A stretch of 44,623 nt of DNA, taken from positions 1-44,623 of the forward strand of contig CANFME010000008.1 of the NCBI GenBank assembly GCA_947448305.1. The letters run 5' to 3'. This document shows, one piece after another, positions 35,072 to 43,696 of the stretch (its first letter is position 1; every line of letters starts with the position of its first letter). The notes under the pieces were generated by a model. The model saw only the letters and a program-made list of their open reading frames with translations, did no database searches and was not told where the DNA came from. The DNA comes from Burkholderiaceae bacterium. GTDB taxonomy: Bacteria > Pseudomonadota > Gammaproteobacteria > Burkholderiales > Burkholderiaceae. Made by a program: the position numbers and the translations under genes.

Positions 35072-36430
35072 TTGTCTAAAGTCGGTTTTGTTTCTCTTGG
35101 TTGTCCCAAGGCTTTGGTGGATTCAGAGTCTATTTTGACGCGCCTTAGTGCAGAAGGCTATGAAATCGCAAAGAATTACGAAGATGCAGAGTTAGTCATT
35201 GTTAATACTTGTGGATTTATTGATTCTGCAGTGCAAGAAAGTTTAGATGCAATTGGTGAGGCTCTCTCTGAAAATGGTCGCGTCATCGTGACGGGTTGCC
35301 TTGGAGCCAAAAGCGAGAAGAATGGTGACAATATGGTTCTCAAACACCATCCGAAGGTACTTGCTGTCACAGGCCCTCACGCCACGAATGAAGTTTTGGA
35401 TGCAGTTCATTTGAACTTACCCAAACCCCATGACCCATTTGTAGATTTAGTGCCCCCAATTGGGATTAAGTTAACACCTAAACATTACGCCTACTTAAAA
35501 ATCTCTGAGGGATGTAATCATTCCTGTACTTTTTGTATTATTCCGCAAATGCGTGGCGATCTAGTATCAAGGCCTATTGCTGATGTTCTCAAAGAAGCTG
35601 AGCAATTATTTCAATCTGGCGTCAAAGAATTGTTGGTGGTATCACAAGATACGAGTGCTTATGGAGTCGATATTCAATATCGAACTGGATTTTGGAATGG
35701 GCGTCCAATCAAAACGCGCTTATTTGAGCTAGCTAGTGAATTGAAGATTTTAGCGAGGCAATATGATGCATGGGTTCGGTTGCATTATGTTTATCCTTAC
35801 CCATCTGTTGATGAAGTCATTCCTCTGATGAGTGATTTTTTTGAACATGGTAATGGCTTATTGCCTTATTTAGATATTCCTCTTCAACATGCTCACCCAG
35901 ATACTTTAAAGAGGATGAAACGTCCTGCGGGTGGTGAAAAAGCTTTGCAACGGATTGAAAAATGGCGATCTGATTGTCCGGATATTGTGATTCGGAGTAC
36001 GTTTATTGCTGGTTTCCCTGGAGAAACAGAAGAAGAGTTTAATTATTTATTAGATTTTATTCAGGCCGCTCAATTAGATCGAGTCGGTTGTTTTGCCTAT
36101 TCACCGGTAGAAGGAGCAACTGCTAATAAGCTTGATGGCGCTCTTGAACAAACAGTCCGTGAAGACCGTCAGCAAAGGTTTATGGCTGTTGCTGAAAGGG
36201 TTTCAGTTGATAAATTACAGCAGCGTATTGGTCAAAAAACACGTGTGCTGGTTGATAGCCAAAATGCTCAGGGTGGTGTTGCGAGATCTTATGCAGATGC
36301 ACCAGAGATTGATGGCGTCATTTTTGTAGCTCCGGCCCAAAAAATTTCCAAGAAATATCGTATGGGCGAATTTGCAAAGGTTAATATTTCTGATGTAAGA
36401 GGACATGATTTATTAGCGAGTGTCTCTTAA
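35072..36430 (+). CDS. rimO: Ribosomal protein S12 methylthiotransferase RimO
   Basis: The 452-residue radical-SAM enzyme adds a methylthio group to Asp88 of S12. The N-terminal MTTase domain holds C11, C47 and C76 for one cluster, the radical-SAM motif C-N-H-S-C-T-F-C gives C148, C152 and C155, and a TRAM domain closes the protein. The start is TTG at 35072 with AAGGAA upstream. It sits between phaR and the thiolase, a layout seen in relatives. Confidence 0.94.
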   Translation: MSKVGFVSLGCPKALVDSESILTRLSAEGYEIAKNYEDAELVIVNTCGFIDSAVQESLDAIGEALSENGRVIVTGCLGAKSEKNGDNMVLKHHPKVLAVTGPHATNEVLDAVHLNLPKPHDPFVDLVPPIGIKLTPKHYAYLKISEGCNHSCTFCIIPQMRGDLVSRPIADVLKEAEQLFQSGVKELLVVSQDTSAYGVDIQYRTGFWNGRPIKTRLFELASELKILARQYDAWVRLHYVYPYPSVDEVIPLMSDFFEHGNGLLPYLDIPLQHAHPDTLKRMKRPAGGEKALQRIEKWRSDCPDIVIRSTFIAGFPGETEEEFNYLLDFIQAAQLDRVGCFAYSPVEGATANKLDGALEQTVREDRQQRFMAVAERVSVDKLQQRIGQKTRVLVDSQNAQGGVARSYADAPEIDGVIFVAPAQKISKKYRMGEFAKVNISDVRGHDLLASVS

Positions 36431-36501
36431 GAAGAAATGCTGCGATTAAGTAATGATTGAGTTTGTATTTAAATAATTAATATTTCTAACGAGGGGAAAT
36501 T

Positions 36502-37686
36502 ATGAGCCAAGATGTTGTAGTGTTAAGTGCAGTGAGATCTGCAGTAGGTTCTTTTAATGGGTCTTTGAGTACTATTGAGCCAGCCGAACTTGGTGGCATG
36601 GTCATGAAAGAAGCTGTAATTCGGTCTAATGTAGATCCTTTACTTATTAACTATGTAACGGTTGGAAATTGTATTCCAACGGATAATCGCTACCCTTATG
36701 TAGCCCGAGTTGCGTCAATTCAGGCTGGTTTATCCATGCAATCTGTCGCAATGGCCGTGAATCGTTTGTGTAGCTCTGGTTTACAAGGCATTGTGACCTC
36801 AGCTCAGCAAATCATGCTCGGTGATTGTGATTATGCAATTGGTGGCGGTGTTGAAGTGATGTCGCGTGGTATGTATGGCTCACCATCAATGCGATCTGGT
36901 GCGCGTATGGGGGATACGAAAATGATTGATTTAATGGTATCTGCTCTAACAGATCCATTCGGAGTTGGTCATATGGGGATTACTGCGGAAAATTTAGCAA
37001 AAAAATGGGGAATTACGCGCGAAGAGCAAGATGCATTTGCTGCCGAGTCTCATCGTAAAGCTGCCGCTGCGCAGGCTGATGGCCGTTTTAAATCTCAAAT
37101 CGTACCGATTACCATCAAAACCCGCAAAGGGGACATCGTATTTGAAAGTGATGAAGGCGTTAAAGCTGAAACAACATTTGAATCATTATCAAAATTAAGG
37201 CCTGTTTTCTTGAAAGAAAATGGTACGGTTACTGCAGGTAATGCATCTTCTATTAATGATGGAGCATCCTTTTTTGTTTTGGCATCTGCCGATGCTGCTG
37301 CAAAAGCTGGACAAAAGCCATTAGCTAGGATTGTTTCCTACGCGGTCGCTGGTGTTCCCAATGATGTTATGGGTGAAGGTCCAATTCCTGCAACTAAGCT
37401 TGCTTTAAGTCGCGCCGGATTAACGATTGATCAAATTGATGTGGTTGAATCCAATGAAGCATTTGCTGTTCAGTCATTAGCTGTTGCAAAAGGTCTAGGA
37501 TTAGACCTTTCGAAGACAAACGTTAATGGGGGAGCTGTTGCAATTGGTCATCCAATCGGCGCATCAGGTGCTGTAATTGCTACTAAAGCAATCTATGAAC
37601 TTCACCGTTCAAATGGTCGTTATGCTTTAGCGACTATGTGTATTGGTGGTGGTCAAGGAATTGCAGTCATTTTTGAGCGCATGTAA
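36502..37686 (+). CDS. phaA: Acetyl-CoA acetyltransferase (beta-ketothiolase), PhaA type
   Basis: The 394-residue thiolase condenses two acetyl-CoA to acetoacetyl-CoA, the first step of PHB synthesis. The acyl-accepting cysteine is C90 in N-R-L-C-S-S-G; the histidine is in G-H-P-I-G-A-S-G and the second cysteine in M-C-I-G-G-G-Q-G. It is separated from phaC-phaB by phaR and rimO, with its own leader (AGGGGAA ribosome-binding site). A role in ketothiolysis with other acyl-CoAs (BktB-like) cannot be excluded. Confidence 0.9.
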   Translation: MSQDVVVLSAVRSAVGSFNGSLSTIEPAELGGMVMKEAVIRSNVDPLLINYVTVGNCIPTDNRYPYVARVASIQAGLSMQSVAMAVNRLCSSGLQGIVTSAQQIMLGDCDYAIGGGVEVMSRGMYGSPSMRSGARMGDTKMIDLMVSALTDPFGVGHMGITAENLAKKWGITREEQDAFAAESHRKAAAAQADGRFKSQIVPITIKTRKGDIVFESDEGVKAETTFESLSKLRPVFLKENGTVTAGNASSINDGASFFVLASADAAAKAGQKPLARIVSYAVAGVPNDVMGEGPIPATKLALSRAGLTIDQIDVVESNEAFAVQSLAVAKGLGLDLSKTNVNGGAVAIGHPIGASGAVIATKAIYELHRSNGRYALATMCIGGGQGIAVIFERM

Positions 37687-37699
37687 ACTTAAAAAGTTA

Positions 37700-38551
37700 C
37701 TAATTTAGTAAATCTAAAATAGCATCAAGGCCGACGTGATCGAAAGCTCCGTCGGCTTTTTCTTTAACAATTGGTTTGGCTCGATAGCCAATTGATAACC
37801 CAGCGTTAGCCATCATTGGTAAATCGTTTGAGCCGTCTCCCATCACAATCACTTGATCAGGACGGATACCGTGTTCCAAGGCCTGATTAGAAACGATTTG
37901 TGCCTTAGCATTGCCATCGACAATATGGCCAAGGACTTTACCAGTCAGGTAACCCATTTCAATTTCTAAGGTATTTGATTGAGCAAAATCCATTCCTAAA
38001 TGATCTTTTAATCGATTGGCAAAATACGTAAAACCACCTGATACCAATACCGTATGCCACCCTAACTTGTTAACACTTGCTAGCAGTTCAGAGGCGCCAG
38101 GATTTAAACGCAATCTATTTTGATACACATCTTCTAAAACTTGTTCTGGAGTGCCAGCTAGAAGGGCTACCCGATCAATCAAACTTTTGGAAAACTCTTT
38201 AATTTCCCCGCGCATAGCGGCTTCTGTAATGGCTGAAACTTGATCCATCTTTCCAATTGCACGAGCAATTTCGTCGATACATTCAATATTAATCAAGGTA
38301 GAGTCCATATCAAATGCAATCATTTTGACTTGTTGAAAATCAAAATGAGGCTTCGGAAATATAACATCACAGGCATGTAAAGCAGCATGATTTCGAAAGT
38401 GCTCCTTATCCAGCAGGCTAAGATTTTTAGATAGTTGGATTTCTAGTGCCTTAAGCGAATATTCCTTACTCTCTAAGAGGGGGTATTTATCCGATATTTC
38501 TTGCACTAAAACTCTAGGAATTTGTACTTGATGAAGGATGATAATTCTCAT
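37700..38551 (-). CDS. serB: Phosphoserine phosphatase SerB
   Basis: The 283-residue HAD phosphatase carries the nucleophile motif D-M-D-S-T (D81, D83), S-G-G-F-T-Y-F motif II, and G-D-G-S-N-D-L-P-M motif IV. It makes serine from phosphoserine. The first 70 residues are an N-terminal extension of the ACT-like type seen in proteobacterial SerB. It lies four bases behind mfd and is probably co-transcribed with it. Confidence 0.94.
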   Translation of the reverse strand: MRIIILHQVQIPRVLVQEISDKYPLLESKEYSLKALEIQLSKNLSLLDKEHFRNHAALHACDVIFPKPHFDFQQVKMIAFDMDSTLINIECIDEIARAIGKMDQVSAITEAAMRGEIKEFSKSLIDRVALLAGTPEQVLEDVYQNRLRLNPGASELLASVNKLGWHTVLVSGGFTYFANRLKDHLGMDFAQSNTLEIEMGYLTGKVLGHIVDGNAKAQIVSNQALEHGIRPDQVIVMGDGSNDLPMMANAGLSIGYRAKPIVKEKADGAFDHVGLDAILDLLN

Positions 38552-38555
38552 ATTT

Positions 38556-41500
38556 TTAACTTTTTAAGTAGGCTATAAATCGCTTAATAGCTTCAATTCG
38601 TTGATTAAGTTCAATAAAACCTTGGGGATTTGAGGGTAAAACTTTTAAGCGGTCTTTACCAAACAATTGCACCTTCTTATCATTTTGAATTAATTTAATA
38701 ATCTTGAGTGAATCAATTGGCGGGTTAGGAATAAATTGAATTTTGAGCATTTCTACGCTAGCTTCAATTTTACTGATTCCCAAAGTTTCCATTTGAATTC
38801 GTAAGCGGTGATTTTCTAGTAGGGTGATCGACTGATTTGGTAAGTCACCAAAACGATCAATAATTTCCATTTTTAAATCTTCAACTTGCTCAACATCTTG
38901 GGCACTCGATAGTCTTTTGTAAAGGGATAATCGCTCATGTACATCAGGACAATAGTTGTTTGGCAATAAGGCAGGACAACCCAAATTGATATCTGTAATG
39001 GCATGCATCGGACTTAATAAATCAGGTTCCTTGCCCTTTTTGAGTTCAGAAACTGCTTTATTTAACATTTCTGTATAGAGTTGGAAGCCAATCTCATGAA
39101 TATCACCAGACTGTTTATCACCTAAAACTTCGCCAGCACCACGAATCTCTAAATCATGCATGGCAAGATAAAATCCAGAACCTAACTCTTCCATCGATTG
39201 AATAGCATCAAGTCTCAATTTCGCTTGCTTAGATAAAGACTCAGGGTCTGCAACCAATAGGTAGGCATAAGCTTGATGATGGGATCTGCCAACTCGGCCG
39301 CGTAATTGATGTAATTGAGCTAAACCAAATCGATCTGCACGATGCATGATGATGGTATTCGCTGTGGGTACATCAATACCTGTTTCAATAATGGTGGTGC
39401 AAAGAAGGACATTACAACGTTTAGCCACAAAATCATGCATCACTTGCTCTAAATCGCGTTCGTGCATTTGCCCATGAGCCACAGCAATACGGGCCTCAGG
39501 AACCAACGCCTCTAATGCAAAGCGACGATTTTGAATGGTTTCGACTTCGTTGTGTAAAAAATAAACCTGACCTCCTCGTTTAATTTCTCTGAGAATAGCT
39601 TCACGGATGACGCCATCACTTTCTCGGCGGACAAAAGTTTTGATAGCTAATCGTTTTTGTGGGGCAGTGGCAATGACTGACAGCTCCCTGAGACCCTCTA
39701 AAGCCATACCAAGTGTTCTTGGAATAGGTGTTGCAGTTAAGGTTAAGACATCAACTTCTGCACGGAGCTCTTTAAATGCATCCTTTTGTCTAACTCCAAA
39801 ACGATGCTCCTCATCAATAATGACTAAGCCTAAACGGTTAAACTTAATATCAGGAGAAAGTAGTTTATGCGTACCAATAATAATATCTGCGTCGCCACTT
39901 TCAAGTGCTTTAAGTGCACTAGAGATTTCTTTACCTGACTTAAATCTTGAAACTTCCACGATTTTTACAGGCCAATCCGCAAATCGATCCTTCCATGTGG
40001 TTGCATGCTGTTCTGATAGGAGGGTTGTAGGTGCTAACACTGCTACTTGCTTTCCACCCATTACAGCTACAAAACTAGCTCTTAAAGCAACTTCAGTTTT
40101 ACCAAATCCAACATCACCACAAATCAATCGATCCATTGGTTTACCGCTAGTCATATCCTCAATTACCGCAGTGATTGCGGACATTTGATCAGGAGTTTCA
40201 TCGAAGCCAAAACTTTCAGCAAATGCTTCATAGTCATGACTGGAATATTCGAAGGCATGTCCTTTACGAAGTGCACGTTTGGCATAAATATTTAATAACT
40301 CTGCCGCTGTATCGCGTATTTGCTCAGCTGCTTTGCGTTTTGCTCTCTCCCATTGACCAGAACCTAAGTTATGCAGCGGAGCGCTTTCAGGATCTGATCC
40401 AGCGTACCTTGAGATTAAATGAAGTTGTTGTACTGGTACGTATAAAGTTGCACTATTGGCATACTCTAAAAATAAAAATTCATCTTCAATGCCGTCCACC
40501 TCAAGCATGATGAGACCTTTATACCGTCCGATACCATGCTCAGAATGCACAACTGGGTCACCCACTTGAAGCTCAGCCAGATCTCTGACCATACCTTCAA
40601 TATTGGTTACTTGGTCTTTTTTACCTGATTTCCTGGCTTTTCTTTGATCTGCAGAACTGGAGAAAATTTCTGATTCTGTTAAAAAGTAAATATTGCCAAG
40701 TTGTGAATAAAATCCATCATTTAAAGCGGCAACGACCATCCCCAGTTGCTGATCACCATTTAAAAACTCTTGAATAGATTGAGGATAAGAAAAATGAATT
40801 TTAGAGTGATTCCCTAAAAATTCAGCATCCTCTAGCAACTGTTTAATTGATTCTCTTCTACCTGGGCTATCAGCACAGATTAATACTTTTTCTTTTGTGG
40901 TTTCTAAGAATTTTCTTAGTAAAGCAACTGGATCTTTCTCTTTACGGACAACAGAAACGTTGGGAGGCGCTAAAAAGATAGAATCTGGTAAAACTTGGTT
41001 TTTTTGATCTAGAGAAACTTTTGCAAAAGGTTTTATAAAACTAAAAAATGTATCTTCTTTGAGGTATAGCTCCTCAGGAGGAAGAAGCGGATGCTCGGTA
41101 TCATGGGAAAGAAACTGATAGCGCTCTTTAACACTTTTCCAAAACTCATTAATTGATTCTTGCAAGTTCCCATGTGACCAAATCCATGCTGGTTGTTTGG
41201 AAACGGGTAAGTAATCAAAAATGGTTGAAAGTGAATCAAAAAATAAAGGTAGATAAGCTTCAATACCAGCACCAGGAATTCCTAAGCCAACATCCTTGTA
41301 AAGAGGACATTTAGCGGGGTTACCCTCAAAAACTTCGCGCCATTTCCCCCTGAAATCTTTTCTAGCATTTTCTGTAAAAGGAAACTCATGACCTGGCAAA
41401 AGTTTAATTTCCTTGACTGGGTATAGACTACGCTGCGTATCTGGATCGAAAACTTTAATTTGGTCAATTTCATCACCAAATAAGTCAATTCGAAAAGGAA

Positions 41501-42092
41501 GCGGTTCACCCATTGGGAAAAGGTCAATCAACCCCCCGCGAATACTATATTCTCCCGGACGAACAACTGCTGAGACAGGATCGTATCCCCCTTGTTGTAA
41601 TTGGTGATGAAGAGATTGTTCATTAATGACTTCGCCTTGTTTGAAGAAGAAAGTATTCGCTGCTAAAAACTGAGGCGGTGAAATTTTTTGAATTGCAGCT
41701 GAAAGGGGCACTATAACTATATTTAATTGACCCAAACTCAATTCGTGAAGGGTTTTTAAACGTTCAGAGATTAGGTCATGATGTGGTGAAAATTGATCAT
41801 AGGGCAAAATTTCCCAGTCAGGTAGGACACTAACTCGAAGCGAAGCATCGAACTGGGGTATTTCTAGAGCAAGTCTTTGGGCAGAAGCGGAATCACTACA
41901 AATAATCATCATGACTGAAAATGAATTTTGGTGATATTTTGCTTGCTGAGCAATAATTCCTGCATCAGCAGAACCAACAATATCAGTCCATGTAAATTTA
42001 TTTCCTATTTTTGGCTCAGGAAAGTTATCAACAAGGGCAGAAATTGGTTTCAGAGAAATGGGGGCTTTAGTATTTTTGAGCATTTGAAACAT
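38556..42092 (-). CDS. mfd: Transcription-repair coupling factor Mfd
   Basis: The 1178-residue translocase removes stalled RNA polymerase and recruits UvrA. Order: UvrB-like N-terminal domains (about 1-350), the RNA-polymerase-interaction domain (G-D-P-V-V-H-S-E-H-G-I-G-R-Y near residue 510), the RecG-type motor with Walker A G-D-V-G-F-G-K-T-E, Walker B I-D-E-E-H-R-F-G, and R-G-R-V-G-R-S, then the C-terminal autoinhibitory domain. The length is usual. It diverges from ispDF over 55 bases, and no good ribosome-binding site is visible. Confidence 0.96.
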   Translation of the reverse strand: MFQMLKNTKAPISLKPISALVDNFPEPKIGNKFTWTDIVGSADAGIIAQQAKYHQNSFSVMMIICSDSASAQRLALEIPQFDASLRVSVLPDWEILPYDQFSPHHDLISERLKTLHELSLGQLNIVIVPLSAAIQKISPPQFLAANTFFFKQGEVINEQSLHHQLQQGGYDPVSAVVRPGEYSIRGGLIDLFPMGEPLPFRIDLFGDEIDQIKVFDPDTQRSLYPVKEIKLLPGHEFPFTENARKDFRGKWREVFEGNPAKCPLYKDVGLGIPGAGIEAYLPLFFDSLSTIFDYLPVSKQPAWIWSHGNLQESINEFWKSVKERYQFLSHDTEHPLLPPEELYLKEDTFFSFIKPFAKVSLDQKNQVLPDSIFLAPPNVSVVRKEKDPVALLRKFLETTKEKVLICADSPGRRESIKQLLEDAEFLGNHSKIHFSYPQSIQEFLNGDQQLGMVVAALNDGFYSQLGNIYFLTESEIFSSSADQRKARKSGKKDQVTNIEGMVRDLAELQVGDPVVHSEHGIGRYKGLIMLEVDGIEDEFLFLEYANSATLYVPVQQLHLISRYAGSDPESAPLHNLGSGQWERAKRKAAEQIRDTAAELLNIYAKRALRKGHAFEYSSHDYEAFAESFGFDETPDQMSAITAVIEDMTSGKPMDRLICGDVGFGKTEVALRASFVAVMGGKQVAVLAPTTLLSEQHATTWKDRFADWPVKIVEVSRFKSGKEISSALKALESGDADIIIGTHKLLSPDIKFNRLGLVIIDEEHRFGVRQKDAFKELRAEVDVLTLTATPIPRTLGMALEGLRELSVIATAPQKRLAIKTFVRRESDGVIREAILREIKRGGQVYFLHNEVETIQNRRFALEALVPEARIAVAHGQMHERDLEQVMHDFVAKRCNVLLCTTIIETGIDVPTANTIIMHRADRFGLAQLHQLRGRVGRSHHQAYAYLLVADPESLSKQAKLRLDAIQSMEELGSGFYLAMHDLEIRGAGEVLGDKQSGDIHEIGFQLYTEMLNKAVSELKKGKEPDLLSPMHAITDINLGCPALLPNNYCPDVHERLSLYKRLSSAQDVEQVEDLKMEIIDRFGDLPNQSITLLENHRLRIQMETLGISKIEASVEMLKIQFIPNPPIDSLKIIKLIQNDKKVQLFGKDRLKVLPSNPQGFIELNQRIEAIKRFIAYLKS

Positions 42093-42147
42093 TATAGAGA
42101 GGGACTTGCTTTAAGATGAATGCAATGATAATTATTTTTTACAATTT

Positions 42148-43350
42148 ATGAATTCAAATTTTCACGTTTTAATACCTTGTGCAGGAACAGGAGCGAGGAT
42201 TGGTGGAGAAGTACCTAAACAATTTCAAAAACTTCATCAACAAGCGATTGTTTTATACAGTCTCAATGTTTTTTTAAATATGCCTGAAATCAAAACGGTG
42301 TGGGTTGGTTTGTCAGAATCAATTTCCCAAAATCAAGAATTGATGCAAGTATTTCCAAAGCACCCGAAGTTAAGACTTTGTATCACAGGGGGTAAAACAA
42401 GGGCGCTGACTGTTCTGAATACCTTAAACCACTTATTGTTGCAAAACACAGATGAGGTTCTTACTAGTGACTGGGTTTTGGTGCATGACGCTGCAAGACC
42501 AGGTATCCAAGCCAAATCTGTTAAACAGTTAATTGATACAGTCAGTCAATCAGATCAGGCAGGTGGTATTTTAGCTCTTCCTATTGCCGATACAGTGAAA
42601 AAATCTTCGTGCGACAGTGCTTTAAGTCTATCTGAGAGCACAATTGATCGAACAGGATTATGGGTCGCACAAACTCCTCAGATGTTTAAAATCAATCATT
42701 TACGAGACTCTATTCAACAATCACTTGAGCAGTCCTTTGAGGTAACAGATGAAGCAAGCGCCATGGAAAATTGCGGACATTCCGTCTTACTTGTTGAAGG
42801 TGATTTTCAAAATTTTAAAGTTACATATCCAAAGGATTTGAAGAACATGGAACGATTATTGAATAAAAGTCTTTTCAAAATAGGGCAGGGATATGATGTT
42901 CACAGATTAGTGGAAGGTCGTCCTTTAATTTTAGGTGGAATAACGGTGCCCTATGAAAAAGGCTTGCTAGGGCATTCAGATGCGGATGCTTTGCTGCATG
43001 CGATCATCGATGCTTTGTTGGGAGCAGCAGGGCTTGGTGATATAGGTCAGCATTTTCCTGATACGGATTCAACTTATAAGGGGGCAGATAGTGGAGTGCT
43101 TTTACAACATGCCTATTTTAAAGTGATTCAGTCTGGCTATGAACTAGTCAATTTGGATGCCACTATTATTTGTCAAAAGCCTAAATTAATGCCCTATTTA
43201 GACGCAATGAAAGAACGAATAGCTCATCTCATGGAAGTAAATTCACAGCAAATTAACCTAAAGGCTAAAACAAACGAGAAACTTGGATATTTAGGTGAGA
43301 ATCAAGCCATTGAAACGCAAACAACTGTTTTAATAGCAAAAATTTCTTAA
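42148..43350 (+). CDS. ispDF: Bifunctional IspD-IspF (MEP cytidylyltransferase / MECDP synthase)
   Basis: The 400-residue protein joins two enzymes of the MEP isoprenoid pathway in one frame. Residues 1 to about 238 are IspD (P-C-A-G-T-G-A-R-I-G-G-E-V-P-K-Q-F CTP loop, V-H-D-A-A-R-P, A-Q-T-P-Q-M-F). From about 242 on is IspF (I-G-Q-G-Y-D-V-H with metal ligands D250 and H252, H284 in L-L-H-A-I-I-D-A-L-L, and D-I-G-Q-H-F-P-D). Almost no linker separates them. An internal ATG at 42847 (M234) could give IspF alone, but no stop interrupts the frame. Fused IspDF is usual in Alpha- and Epsilonproteobacteria; in Burkholderiales the genes are normally separate. Confidence 0.93.
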   Translation: MNSNFHVLIPCAGTGARIGGEVPKQFQKLHQQAIVLYSLNVFLNMPEIKTVWVGLSESISQNQELMQVFPKHPKLRLCITGGKTRALTVLNTLNHLLLQNTDEVLTSDWVLVHDAARPGIQAKSVKQLIDTVSQSDQAGGILALPIADTVKKSSCDSALSLSESTIDRTGLWVAQTPQMFKINHLRDSIQQSLEQSFEVTDEASAMENCGHSVLLVEGDFQNFKVTYPKDLKNMERLLNKSLFKIGQGYDVHRLVEGRPLILGGITVPYEKGLLGHSDADALLHAIIDALLGAAGLGDIGQHFPDTDSTYKGADSGVLLQHAYFKVIQSGYELVNLDATIICQKPKLMPYLDAMKERIAHLMEVNSQQINLKAKTNEKLGYLGENQAIETQTTVLIAKIS

Positions 43351-43435
43351 AGTTTATGATTATGAACAAGATTTAAGCTGTTAAAACTGCTTATTATTTG
43401 TGCATCCATAACAATTCAATAGTCCTAATGATGGT

Positions 43436-43464
43436 TTGAGTTAAAATATTGGATTACCTAATTG
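43436..43464 (+). promoter_or_regulatory. Probable promoter of tRNA-Leu
   Basis: TTGAGT (43436-43441) and TAATTG (43459-43464) are separated by 17 bp and lie ten bases before the tRNA. The -10 match is only moderate. Confidence 0.4.
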
Positions 43465-43473
43465 AAATAAGAT

Positions 43474-43560
43474 GCGAGGATGGCGAAATTGGTAGACGCA
43501 CCAGGTTTAGGTCCTGACGCCGTAAATGGTGTGGGGGTTCGAGTCCCCCTCCTCGCACCA
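43474..43560 (+). tRNA. tRNA-Leu (TAG)
   Basis: An 87-base class II tRNA: acceptor GCGAGGA pairs with TCCTCGC, the D-arm is typical of tRNA-Leu, the anticodon loop TTTAGGT gives TAG (43508-43510), a long variable arm (ACGCCGTAAATGGTGT) is present, and CCA is encoded. The outer anticodon-stem pair is a C-A mismatch. Its place just ahead of tig is common in Burkholderiales. Confidence 0.96.
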
Positions 43561-43637
43561 AATTCTAACTGAAACATTAGTTGAATTGCTTTGCATATGT
43601 AACTGTATTTAGCAATACGTGAAGTATTGTTTAGTGA

Positions 43638-43673
43638 GGAAGTTAAACAGTTTTGTTTAAGTTCCTTTTTTTT
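43638..43673 (+). terminator. Strong terminator between tRNA-Leu and tig
   Basis: GGAAGTTAAAC (43638-43648) pairs with GTTTAAGTTCC (43655-43665), one mismatch, followed by eight T's. Another small hairpin CAATAC / GTATTG (43613-43629) precedes it. It ends 24 bases before the tig start. Confidence 0.85.
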
Positions 43674-43696
43674 AGCTATTTTTATTAATTTTTACT

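Noticed and set aside
39607..40188. A 193-codon open frame on the plus strand inside mfd
   Set aside because: It lies wholly antisense to the conserved motor domain of Mfd, has a low-complexity Ser/Thr/Pro-rich composition typical of shadow frames, and matches no family I know.
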